Part shown: piece after piece, positions 1-5,975 of the stretch
How positions within the stretch are numbered: the stretch's first letter is position 1
Layout: each line of letters starts with the position of its first letter
DNA from: an uncultured Ruminococcus sp.
GTDB lineage: Bacteria; Bacillota; Clostridia; Oscillospirales; CAG-272
Assembly: GCA_902766575.1 (NCBI GenBank)
Contig: CACXED010000107.1
Span: 1-8,635 of the forward strand
Reading direction: 5' to 3'
Length of the DNA stretch: 8,635 nucleotides
The notes under the pieces: model-generated
Told to the model about the DNA's origin: nothing
What the model saw: only the letters and a program-made list of their open reading frames with translations
Database searches by the model: none
Translations under genes and position numbers: made by a program

Positions 1-47
1 GAGGTCAGTCCGTACCAGACCTCTCCGGGAAGAAACTCAATAATCAT
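1..47 (-). CDS. Start of an unidentified gene, translationally coupled to the gamma subunit; runs off the window
   Basis: An open frame starts at an ATG whose last two bases are the first two of the gamma-subunit TGA stop (ATGA overlap). It stays open for 15 codons to the window edge, reading MIIEFLPGEVWYGLT. ATGA overlaps are typical of coupled genes in bacterial operons, and the peptide looks protein-like. No strong Shine-Dalgarno sequence precedes it, only a GGGG about 13 bases upstream, so initiation would depend on ribosomes finishing the gamma gene. Fifteen residues are too few to assign a family. It could equally be a chance open frame. Confidence 0.45.
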   Translation of the reverse strand, partial: MIIEFLPGEVWYGLT

Positions 48-580
48 ACCGCGTAATTGTACCCCAGCTCGAGAGCCTTCTTGTTCTTCTCGATGAGCGC
101 CGACCTTGACGCGGGGATACCGGCGATCATGTGCTCGAGGAAGCTGTCGTAGCCGAACAGGCCGGTGACTTTCAGAAGATATCCGAGGATTATGACGTTA
201 GCCATGCCCTCTAACTGATTCTCCGACGCTATGCCCGACGCGGGGATCGGATAGTGCTTCACGCCTGCGCTTTCAGCCGGAGCCGGGATCAGCGTCGAGT
301 CGTAGATGACCGTTCCGCCCGGAACGACCTTCGGCTCGAACTTGTCGTAGGAGGGGATGTTCATCGCGATCAGCAGATCGGGAGTCACGACGAGCGGAGA
401 GCCTATCTCCTCGTCCGAGATGATGACCGAGCAGTTAGCCGCTCCTCCGCGCATCTCGGGTCCGTAGGAGGGAAGCCACGAGACCTGAAGCTCCTCCTCC
501 ATCGCGGTCTTTGCAAGCTGCTTTCCCGCGAAAAGTATGCCCTGTCCTCCGAAGCCGGAGAGAAGTATGTTCATCGTCAT
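44..580 (-). CDS. 2-oxoacid:ferredoxin oxidoreductase, gamma subunit (KorC/VorC-like)
   Basis: This is the 178-residue gamma subunit of a four-subunit, CoA-dependent 2-oxoacid:ferredoxin oxidoreductase, a cytoplasmic enzyme that turns a 2-oxoacid into acyl-CoA and CO2 while reducing ferredoxin. The N-terminus has the family's glycine-rich GFGGQG loop at residues 9-14, followed by SYGPEMRGG at about 38-46, both hallmarks of the gamma domain also found in pyruvate:ferredoxin oxidoreductases. The length is normal. The ATG at 580 is chosen over the one two codons later because AAAGGAGG lies 9 bases upstream of it. That ribosome binding site sits inside the last codons of the beta gene, and only one base separates the two genes, so they are co-translated. 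The family assignment is firm. The substrate (2-oxoisovalerate, 2-oxoglutarate or indolepyruvate) cannot be read from this subunit. Confidence 0.95.
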   Translation of the reverse strand: MTMNILLSGFGGQGILFAGKQLAKTAMEEELQVSWLPSYGPEMRGGAANCSVIISDEEIGSPLVVTPDLLIAMNIPSYDKFEPKVVPGGTVIYDSTLIPAPAESAGVKHYPIPASGIASENQLEGMANVIILGYLLKVTGLFGYDSFLEHMIAGIPASRSALIEKNKKALELGYNYAV

Positions 581-581
581 A

Positions 582-1355
582 TCAGTTGCCCTCCTTTGTC
601 GAGGTGGGATTGAGGAGCTTTACGTCGGTGTCCTTGTAGACGCCGAGCGGGTAGAACGGGATCATGTCGGTCTCAACCCACTTGAGCGCCGCTTCGGGAG
701 TCATGCCCCAGTTTGTCGGGCAGGTCGAGAGAACCTCGACTATCGAGAGACCCTTTTTGTCGATCTGGTTCTGGAACGCCTTGACGATAGCCTTCTTAGC
801 CTTCTTGATGTTCGGGACGGTGTTGACCGCTACGCGCTCTGCGTAAGCCACGCCGTCGAGGGTCGAGAGCATCTCGCAGACGTGGATAGGCGAGCCCTGG
901 ATCCTGCGGTCGCGTCCGTAGGGAGAGGTGGTCGTGACCTGTCCGGGCAGAGTGGTCGGAGCCATCTGACCGCCGGTCATGCCGTAGATGCAGTTGTTGA
1001 TGAAGATTATCGTGATATTCTCGCCGCGCGCGCCGACGTGAACGGTCTCGGCGGTTCCGATAGCCGCGAGGTCACCGTCGCCCTGATAGGTAAAGACGAT
1101 ATTGTCGGGATGTGTGCGCTTAACGCCTGTAGCGACTGCCGGAGCGCGTCCGTGAGCCGCCTCGATCATGTCGCACTCAAAGTAATTGTAGGCGAAAACC
1201 GAGCAGCCGACCGGAGCGATTCCGACCGCCTTGCCGCAGATATCAAGCTCGTCGAGAGCCTCGGCGACAAGTCTGTGGACGATTCCGTGAGTGCAGCCCG
1301 GGCAGTAGTGGAAGGGTACGGGCGAGAGAGACTTTGGTCTGTCAAATACTACCAT
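582..1355 (-). CDS. 2-oxoacid:ferredoxin oxidoreductase, beta subunit, TPP-binding (KorB/VorA-like)
   Basis: This 257-residue subunit carries thiamine pyrophosphate and should pass electrons to an Fe-S cluster. The TPP/Mg motif is visible as GDGD at 92-95 followed by INNCIYGMTGGQ at 119-130. Four cysteines are spaced as expected for the beta-subunit [4Fe-4S] cluster: C18 and C21 in YCPGC, C51 in PVGC, and C212 in TCPTNWG. The third residue after C18, usually part of CPGCGHG, is followed here by T rather than G (CPGCTHG), a mild variant. The ATG overlaps the alpha stop by one base (TGATG), with AGGAGGT 8 bases upstream inside the alpha 3' end, so translation is coupled. The length fits the KorB/VorA class of about 250-290 residues. 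The family is certain; the substrate is inferred only from the alpha subunit. Confidence 0.95.
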   Translation of the reverse strand: MVVFDRPKSLSPVPFHYCPGCTHGIVHRLVAEALDELDICGKAVGIAPVGCSVFAYNYFECDMIEAAHGRAPAVATGVKRTHPDNIVFTYQGDGDLAAIGTAETVHVGARGENITIIFINNCIYGMTGGQMAPTTLPGQVTTTSPYGRDRRIQGSPIHVCEMLSTLDGVAYAERVAVNTVPNIKKAKKAIVKAFQNQIDKKGLSIVEVLSTCPTNWGMTPEAALKWVETDMIPFYPLGVYKDTDVKLLNPTSTKEGN

Positions 1356-2419
1356 CAGTTGAGACCTCCTGCGATTTTTTCGATTTCGGCGAGAACGTCA
1401 GCCGGGGACGGGATCACGCCGCCGGTGCGTCCGAAGAAGGACACCGGCTTTTTACATTCGGTGGCGACCTTGACGTCGTCGACCATCTGACCCATGTTCA
1501 GCTCGACGACAAGGAAGTGCTTTGCGCTGTCAGCGAGCTTAAGCAGCGGCTTTTTCGGGTACGGCCAGAGGGTTATCGGGCGGAGCAGACCGACCTTGAT
1601 GCCCTTGGCTCTCGCGGCTGCGATAGCGGTCTTGCAGATGCGCGCGGTGATGCCGTAGGAGACGATGACGATATCCGCGTCGTCGCACTTGTACTCCTCG
1701 TACTTTGTCTCCTTTTCGGCGACCTCGTCATAGCGTTTGTAGCGGGCGATGATCGAGTCCTCGAGGTCGTTCGGATTCATGTAGAGGCTGTTGATGATGT
1801 TCTTCGGGCGCTTACCCTCGGTGCCGTTGGTAGCCCAGGTCTTTTCGGGGATCTCGCGCTTTGAGGTCAGCTCAAAGTCGACCGGCTCCATCATCTGACC
1901 GAGCGCGCCGTCGGCGAGTATCATCGCGGGCATACGGTAGATGTCGGCGAGATCAAAGGCCTCGCTGGTGAGCTGAGCCATCTCCTGAACCGACGCGGGA
2001 GCGAGGACGATGATCTGCTCGTCGCCGTGGCCGTTAGCCTTGGTAGCCTGATAGTAGTCCTGCTGCGAGGGCTGTATTCCGCCGAGACCCGGGCCGCCGC
2101 GCTGCACGTTGACGATGACGCAGGGCAGGTCGCAGCCGACTATGTAGGAGATTCCCTCGCTCTTGAGCGAGACTCCGGGAGACGAGGAGGAGGTCAGGCA
2201 GCGCGTGCCGGAAGCGGCGGCGCCCATGACCATATTTATCGCCGAGATCTCGGACTCGGCCTGAAGGCAGAGACCGCCGACCTTGGGCATACGCTTTGCC
2301 ATATACTCGGAGATCTCGGTCTGGGGTGTGATCGGGTAGCCGAAGAAGTAGAGACAGCCGCTCTTGATAGCCGCCTCAGCGATGGCTTCGTTGCCCTTCA
2401 TCAAAACTTTTTTAGCCAT
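1355..2419 (-). CDS. vorB: 2-oxoacid:ferredoxin oxidoreductase, alpha subunit (VorB/KorA type)
   Basis: This 354-residue alpha subunit holds the pyrimidine-binding and CoA-side domains of the oxidoreductase. It opens with MKGNEAIAEAAI and GYPITPQTEISEYM (27-40), the signature of the VorB/KorA group, then QAESEISAINMVMGAAASG (53-71) and QRGGPGLGGIQPSQQDYYQA (106-125). The C-terminal domain (about 245-354) has LLRPITLWPYP and VVELNMGQM, also typical. Length and N-terminus match proteins usually annotated as 3-methyl-2-oxobutanoate dehydrogenase subunit VorB, but 2-oxoglutarate enzymes (KorA) are close relatives, so the substrate could be branched-chain 2-oxoacids or 2-oxoglutarate. AAAGGA lies 8 bases before the ATG. 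The ferredoxin gene ends 15 bases upstream and the beta gene overlaps downstream. If the reaction runs in reverse it would serve reductive amino-acid synthesis, which the sequence alone cannot decide. Confidence 0.93.
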   Translation of the reverse strand: MAKKVLMKGNEAIAEAAIKSGCLYFFGYPITPQTEISEYMAKRMPKVGGLCLQAESEISAINMVMGAAASGTRCLTSSSSPGVSLKSEGISYIVGCDLPCVIVNVQRGGPGLGGIQPSQQDYYQATKANGHGDEQIIVLAPASVQEMAQLTSEAFDLADIYRMPAMILADGALGQMMEPVDFELTSKREIPEKTWATNGTEGKRPKNIINSLYMNPNDLEDSIIARYKRYDEVAEKETKYEEYKCDDADIVIVSYGITARICKTAIAAARAKGIKVGLLRPITLWPYPKKPLLKLADSAKHFLVVELNMGQMVDDVKVATECKKPVSFFGRTGGVIPSPADVLAEIEKIAGGLN

Positions 2420-2434
2420 TTTTGTAATCCTTTC

Positions 2435-2644
2435 TTATTCCTTTTCGACCTTTATCACGACGTCCGGGCAGATAGTCGCGCACATCGCGCAGGCTATGCA
2501 CTTGGACTGATCGGTGATCCCCGCCGGATGATAGCCTTTTTTGTTGAGCTTTTCGCGGTCGAGGGCAATGATCTTTTTCGGGCAGACGCTCGCGCAGAGA
2601 CCGCAGCCCTTGCAGAGATCCTCGCTGAATGTGACCTTATTCAT
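2435..2644 (-). CDS. 2-oxoacid:ferredoxin oxidoreductase, delta subunit (2[4Fe-4S] ferredoxin)
   Basis: This 69-residue protein is a bacterial-type ferredoxin. Two complete CxxCxxCxxxCP motifs are present, with cysteines at 11, 14, 17, 21 and at 49, 52, 55, 59, enough for two [4Fe-4S] clusters. A 27-residue linker separates them, longer than in classical clostridial ferredoxin and usual for oxidoreductase delta subunits. It should carry electrons from the TPP/Fe-S beta subunit to a soluble ferredoxin. The start is clear: GGAGGT lies 6 bases before the ATG. It is the first structural gene of the oxidoreductase and lies 97 bases downstream of the P-loop ATPase on the same strand. That gap has no convincing terminator, only a 5-bp GCCGC/GCGGC hairpin without a T tract, so co-transcription with the ATPase is likely, though an internal promoter is possible. 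Confidence 0.95.
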   Translation of the reverse strand: MNKVTFSEDLCKGCGLCASVCPKKIIALDREKLNKKGYHPAGITDQSKCIACAMCATICPDVVIKVEKE

Positions 2645-2742
2645 ATATTTACCTCCATTTTGTTTGATTTGACATCAATAATAGCCGCTAAAATGCGGCA
2701 AAATCCGTATGAACGGCTTTCTTTCTGAATACCCGTACCGCC

Positions 2743-3420
2743 TTAATACATCCGTTTGGTTATCTGGCGGATCGGATAGATATTTTTCACGCCGGAGAGC
2801 TTTTCTGCCGTTTCCGACATCACCGCGGTGCAGACCACCGGAACTTTTGCAAGCTCCGACAGCTCGTCCGCAAAGGAGAGCGAATCGAGAATATCCTCCG
2901 TCGTCGTCTCGTCTCCGAGATTTGAGGTGTTGACGATGCCGGTGATCTTCATTCCCGAGCAGTCCTCGATCTCACGCAGCGACTCGAGCGCGTCGGATGC
3001 GGTCGCGGTCAGCGGACGGTAGCAATTGACGCAGCAGAGCATATCATAGCCGTATTCCTCAAAGAAGCGGCGGTACATTCCGAGCGCGACGGCTCCGTTG
3101 TCTCCGCCGACGTCAAAGATCGTCAGCCGGTCGGTCGGCTTTTCATAGACCTCGAGCGCCGAGTAAATCTCGGGCGGGAGAGTGGGGATATCGACGTTGG
3201 TGTTGGCAAATTCGGGCAGGATACAGCGAACTCCGGCGGCTTCGAGCTCTGCGCGGTTGTCGGCGGCTCGGAAGTAGGGGTTGACTATATCGAGATCGAC
3301 GAGCGTGACCTCCCGCCCGCTCAGCTTTTCCCTGAGGGCGAGGTTGACGGCAAAGTTCGTCTTTCCGGCTCCGAAGTGACCGGTCACGATGCAGATATTG
3401 TGCGTGCAGTTCTCAAACAT
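2743..3420 (-). CDS. MinD/CooC-like P-loop ATPase next to the oxidoreductase operon, function unknown
   Basis: From the start preferred here the protein has 225 residues and belongs to the SIMIBI-type (MinD/Mrp/CooC/CobQ-like) P-loop NTPases. It shows a Walker A GHFGAGKT at 14-21, a switch-like VDLDIVNPYFRAAD at 41-54 and a Walker B region LTIFDVGGDNGA at 99-110. No membrane segment is visible. There is a CCVNC cluster at 129-133. The frame stays open to an ATG at 3486, which would add 22 residues. I reject that start: no Shine-Dalgarno precedes it, its upstream bases are a TATAAT box, and those 22 codons are A/T-rich at the third position, unlike the rest of the gene. The ATG at 3420 has GAAAGG 13 bases upstream, which is a little far. 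The position before the ferredoxin, alpha, beta and gamma genes suggests a role in Fe-S assembly, maturation or regulation of that enzyme, but this is inference. Confidence 0.85.
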   Translation of the reverse strand: MFENCTHNICIVTGHFGAGKTNFAVNLALREKLSGREVTLVDLDIVNPYFRAADNRAELEAAGVRCILPEFANTNVDIPTLPPEIYSALEVYEKPTDRLTIFDVGGDNGAVALGMYRRFFEEYGYDMLCCVNCYRPLTATASDALESLREIEDCSGMKITGIVNTSNLGDETTTEDILDSLSFADELSELAKVPVVCTAVMSETAEKLSGVKNIYPIRQITKRMY

Positions 3421-3433
3421 TCCGGGAGAAATA

Positions 3434-3439
3434 CCTTTC
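3434..3439 (-). promoter_or_regulatory. Candidate ribosome binding site deciding the ATPase start
   Basis: On the minus strand GAAAGG lies 13 bases upstream of the ATG at 3420. The spacing is longer than ideal, but it is the only purine-rich site near any candidate start of this gene; the ATG at 3486 has none. Confidence 0.4.
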
Positions 3440-3486
3440 AAAAAAACTGTTGACCGGGGAATCCCCGTTTTGTCTTTTACAGACAT

Positions 3487-3499
3487 ATTATATTATAGC
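3487..3499 (-). promoter_or_regulatory. Extended -10 element facing the ATPase/oxidoreductase genes
   Basis: Read on the minus strand the bases are TGCTATAATATAAT: a TG-N-TATAAT extended -10 with a second overlapping TATAAT. The region 17 bases upstream (TTTCAT) is a poor -35, which extended -10 promoters tolerate. Transcription would start near 3485, leaving a leader of about 65 bases before the ATG at 3420. The same geometry would make the ATG at 3486 effectively leaderless. Confidence 0.5.
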
Positions 3500-3621
3500 A
3501 TAAAGCGAGTTAAAATGAAAGAACATTTTTTGAAATTTCCCGCAATTTTTTTCTCGTTAAATTGTACATAATTTACATTGATCTGCCTCTGCAATTTATC
3601 CCGAAAATTTACAAGAAACAT

Positions 3622-3650
3622 TTGAAATCCGGAGCGATTTGTGATACAAT
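3622..3650 (+). promoter_or_regulatory. Sigma-A type promoter of cdaA-cdaR
   Basis: TTGAAA (3622-3627) and TACAAT (3645-3650) are separated by exactly 17 bases, and the -10 is extended by an upstream TG (TGATACAAT). This is the best match to a housekeeping promoter in the window. Transcription should start around 3657, giving a leader of about 45 bases that contains the cdaA ribosome binding site. No operator-like inverted repeat was seen around it. Confidence 0.78.
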
Positions 3651-3701
3651 ATATATGTATTATAGTTTCAGAACTATCTTGGTTCAAAGGAAAGTGCCGG
3701 T

Positions 3702-4565
3702 ATGGAGAAATTCAGAACTGTTGTATCCTACTTCTGGAATATTATCCGCGACATGGGCGTTGTGGACTTTATCGACATCGCCATCGTCGCGATACTGTTC
3801 TACTATATGTATAAATTCATACGCGAGCGCCGCGCCGGTAAGCTGGCGGCTGGCATACTGATACTTCTGCTCACGCTCGTGCTCTCAAACGTGCTCAATA
3901 TGCACGCGATGCAGTTTATCCTTCACAACGTCTTTCAGGTCGGAGTCATCGCGGTGATAGTCGTGTTCCAGCCCGAGCTCCGCTCGGCTCTCGAAAAGAT
4001 GGGCTCCGAGCCGCTCAAGGGTCTGCGCTCCATCGGAGAGGCGAAATCCGGAGAGCGCGCTCAGACTCTCGCCATGATAAGCGAGGTCACAGAGGCTGTC
4101 TGCGATATGTCGCTTGACAAGACCGGCGCGCTTATAGTCATAGAGCGGACTACAAAGCTCGGCGACATCATAAAGTCCGGCACCGTGATCAACGCCAATC
4201 CCACGGCGTTTCTGATACGCAATATCTTCTTCAACAAGGCGCCGCTCCACGACGGAGCCATGGTGATACGCGACGACCGGCTCTACGCCGCCGGATGCTT
4301 CCTGCCGCTCTCGACGAATAACGATATCATCAAGGATCTCGGAACCCGTCACCGCGCGGCTATCGGAATGAGCGAGAACAGCGACGCCGTGATCGTCGTC
4401 GTCAGCGAGGAGACCGGGACTATCTCCATCGCCGTTGAGGGACAGCTCAAGCGCAATTATTCCTACAACACGCTTAAAAGCGAGCTGACAGGGCTCCTTA
4501 TCTCGGATGAGACCCAGCAGAAGAAGTCCTCTCAGCCCGGTAGGCTCCGCCATCAGAAAAAGTGA
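3702..4565 (+). CDS. cdaA: Membrane diadenylate cyclase CdaA (DacA)
   Basis: CdaA condenses two ATP into the second messenger c-di-AMP, which controls potassium and osmolyte uptake and cell-wall homeostasis in Firmicutes. The 287-residue protein has three N-terminal membrane segments (about 21-40, 48-65 and 71-90) and then a cytoplasmic DAC domain (about 115-265). Both catalytic signatures are intact: DGA at 184-186 (in PLHDGAMVI) and RHR at 216-218 (in GTRHRAAIG). The family is usually about 270-280 residues; the extra length is a basic, glutamine- and lysine-rich tail. The ATG at 3702 follows AAGGAAAG by about 8-10 bases. It is first in its operon, with cdaR 61 bases downstream, matching the conserved cdaA-cdaR order. 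A 5-bp hairpin (4585-4599) lies in that gap but has no T tract. Confidence 0.97.
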   Translation: MEKFRTVVSYFWNIIRDMGVVDFIDIAIVAILFYYMYKFIRERRAGKLAAGILILLLTLVLSNVLNMHAMQFILHNVFQVGVIAVIVVFQPELRSALEKMGSEPLKGLRSIGEAKSGERAQTLAMISEVTEAVCDMSLDKTGALIVIERTTKLGDIIKSGTVINANPTAFLIRNIFFNKAPLHDGAMVIRDDRLYAAGCFLPLSTNNDIIKDLGTRHRAAIGMSENSDAVIVVVSEETGTISIAVEGQLKRNYSYNTLKSELTGLLISDETQQKKSSQPGRLRHQKK

Positions 4566-4626
4566 TCCGCAAAGTTTCAAAAGTCCGGAGTCTTTCCGGC
4601 AAGTACCATGAAAGGGATCGTCAGTC

Positions 4627-5913
4627 ATGCAGACTCAAAACGATAACAACACTGAGTATGAAAAGCACGTCGCCGAATCGGGCGGCGAATATGTCGTCCG
4701 CGAAAGCAAATACGAGAACGTGGTCGCAAAGGTGCTCTGCGTGCTCGCAGCGATCGTGCTCTGGTTCTACGTCGTCATAACCGACACCGCGACAGATGAG
4801 CGCGCCTTTACCGGGCTCGCCGTTTCGATACGGAATCTTGAGACGGTGGAGGAAAGCCTCGGGCTGTCGGTCATAACCGGCTACGACAGCACAGTCGATC
4901 TGACCGTCACGGGTACGAAAAGCGAGATCAGCCGCATCTCTGCCGACGATATCAGCGTCTATGTCGACGTCAAGGACATAACCGCTCCCGGCGAATACAC
5001 TCTCGAGGTTAGGACCTCGCTTCCCGGAGGAATGACCGCATCGTCGATCTCCTCCAATTACATCACGCTCTATGTCGACAAGCGGACGACGGTCAGCGTG
5101 CCGATACAGGTCGTGCCGTATTTTACCATCGAGTCGAACTACACGCTCGGGGCTCCCGAGCTGAGCATGGATACGGTCAACGTCTCCGGCCCGGCTGAGG
5201 AGCTTGCCGAGATTGACCACGCGAGAGTCGCGCTCGACCTCGGCAGGGTTACAAAGTCGATGTCCTCCACCGGAACGCTCGAGCTTATTGACAAGAGCGG
5301 CGCGGTTGTGACAAACCCCTATGTCAAGCTCCAGGCGAGCGAGGTCAGCGTCTATTATCCGGTCTACACCTACAAGGACGTGCCGCTGACAGTCAGCTAC
5401 AAGTACAACTATTATAATTCTACAAATGTGAACGTGACAATCTCGCCGTCGACCGTCCGGATCAAGGGCGAGCCGGATCTGCTCGACAGCCTGTCGGCGA
5501 TAACGCTGACCCAGCTTGACGAAAAGAAGATACTGGGCGACACCACTCAGTCGGTGACTATCCCCGTCCCCGACAACACCGAGATAGTCGGCGGCTCGCG
5601 CACCGCTTCGATCTCGATCACCCACAAGGGAACCGAGACCCGCGACGTGGTCGTTTCAAACATCGCGGTCAACAACCCGAACAATCTGATCTACACGCTC
5701 GAGCAGAGCTCGATAACCGTCCGCTTCCGCGGCACCTACTCAAAGCTGTCGCTGCTCAGCTCGAACAACATCACCGCAAACGTCGATCTCGGATATCTGA
5801 CCAACGCCTCCGGAACCGTGGAGGTGCCGGTGACATTTACGCTTGCCGACGCGCTTTCGGCGAGCGTCTATGAGATCGGAGATTATAAGCTCAGCGTTAC
5901 CATCGGAAAATAA
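4627..5913 (+). CDS. cdaR: CdaR, YbbR-repeat regulator of diadenylate cyclase
   Basis: This 428-residue protein has a hydrophilic N-terminus (1-32), one membrane segment (about 33-51, VAKVLCVLAAIVLWFYVVI) and a long extracytoplasmic part made of YbbR repeats. I can place four repeats at roughly 60-151, 155-245, 250-333 and 338-427. Each contains a strand plus G-x4-L/I core: TVTGTKSEISRIS, NVSGPAEELAEI, RIKGEPDLLDSL and RFRGTYSKLSLL. In characterised Firmicutes CdaR binds CdaA at the membrane and modulates c-di-AMP synthesis. AAAGGGA lies 9 bases before the ATG. CdaR proteins often begin almost directly at the membrane segment, so the 32-residue acidic and polar cytoplasmic leader is somewhat long. 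The frame ends just before a strong terminator, and glmM, often the third gene, is absent. Confidence 0.93.
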   Translation: MQTQNDNNTEYEKHVAESGGEYVVRESKYENVVAKVLCVLAAIVLWFYVVITDTATDERAFTGLAVSIRNLETVEESLGLSVITGYDSTVDLTVTGTKSEISRISADDISVYVDVKDITAPGEYTLEVRTSLPGGMTASSISSNYITLYVDKRTTVSVPIQVVPYFTIESNYTLGAPELSMDTVNVSGPAEELAEIDHARVALDLGRVTKSMSSTGTLELIDKSGAVVTNPYVKLQASEVSVYYPVYTYKDVPLTVSYKYNYYNSTNVNVTISPSTVRIKGEPDLLDSLSAITLTQLDEKKILGDTTQSVTIPVPDNTEIVGGSRTASISITHKGTETRDVVVSNIAVNNPNNLIYTLEQSSITVRFRGTYSKLSLLSSNNITANVDLGYLTNASGTVEVPVTFTLADALSASVYEIGDYKLSVTIGK

Positions 5914-5915
5914 CC

Positions 5916-5956
5916 GCAGACGGCGCGGCCTGACTGCCGCGCCGTCTGTTTCTTCT
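5916..5956 (+). terminator. Intrinsic terminator after cdaR
   Basis: A perfect 13-bp GC-rich stem (CAGACGGCGCGGC at 5917-5929 with its complement at 5936-5948) closes a 6-base loop and is followed by TTTCTTCT at 5949-5956. It begins three bases after the cdaR stop. The T tract ends immediately before the AAGGAG ribosome binding site of the next gene, so the hairpin may also act as an incomplete terminator or mRNA-end stabiliser between cdaR and the FAD enzyme. Confidence 0.85.
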
Positions 5957-5975
5957 AAGGAGATAATTTCGCAAT

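Noticed and set aside
537..1490. A 317-codon plus-strand frame antisense to the gamma and beta subunits.
   Set aside because: It runs across the boundaries of clearly coding genes, has no family signature and is explained by codon bias on the opposite strand.
2684..2699. GCCGC/GCGGC hairpin between the ATPase and ferredoxin genes, with a TATTAT next to it on the minus strand.
   Set aside because: The stem is only 5 bp with no T tract, so not a convincing terminator; the TATTAT lacks a -35 at proper spacing, so not a convincing promoter.
3493..3687. A 64-codon minus-strand frame filling the divergent intergenic region.
   Set aside because: AT-rich composition unlike local genes, no ribosome binding site, and it overlaps both promoter elements.
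3657..3701. Possible c-di-AMP riboswitch or other structured leader upstream of cdaA.
   Set aside because: The leader is only about 45 bases, too short for a ydaO-type riboswitch, and shows no clear stem structure.
4585..4599. CCGGA/TCCGG hairpin in the cdaA-cdaR gap.
   Set aside because: The 5-bp stem has no following T tract and does not mask the cdaR ribosome binding site; probably chance.
4621..5625. A 334-codon minus-strand frame antisense to cdaR.
   Set aside because: Low-complexity arginine, aspartate and valine composition, no motif; cdaR on the plus strand has clear repeats, a membrane segment and a ribosome binding site.
5962..5967. GATAAT as a possible -10 for the FAD gene.
   Set aside because: The -35 position falls in the GC-rich terminator arm without resemblance to TTGACA, and the transcript start would lie almost at the ATG.
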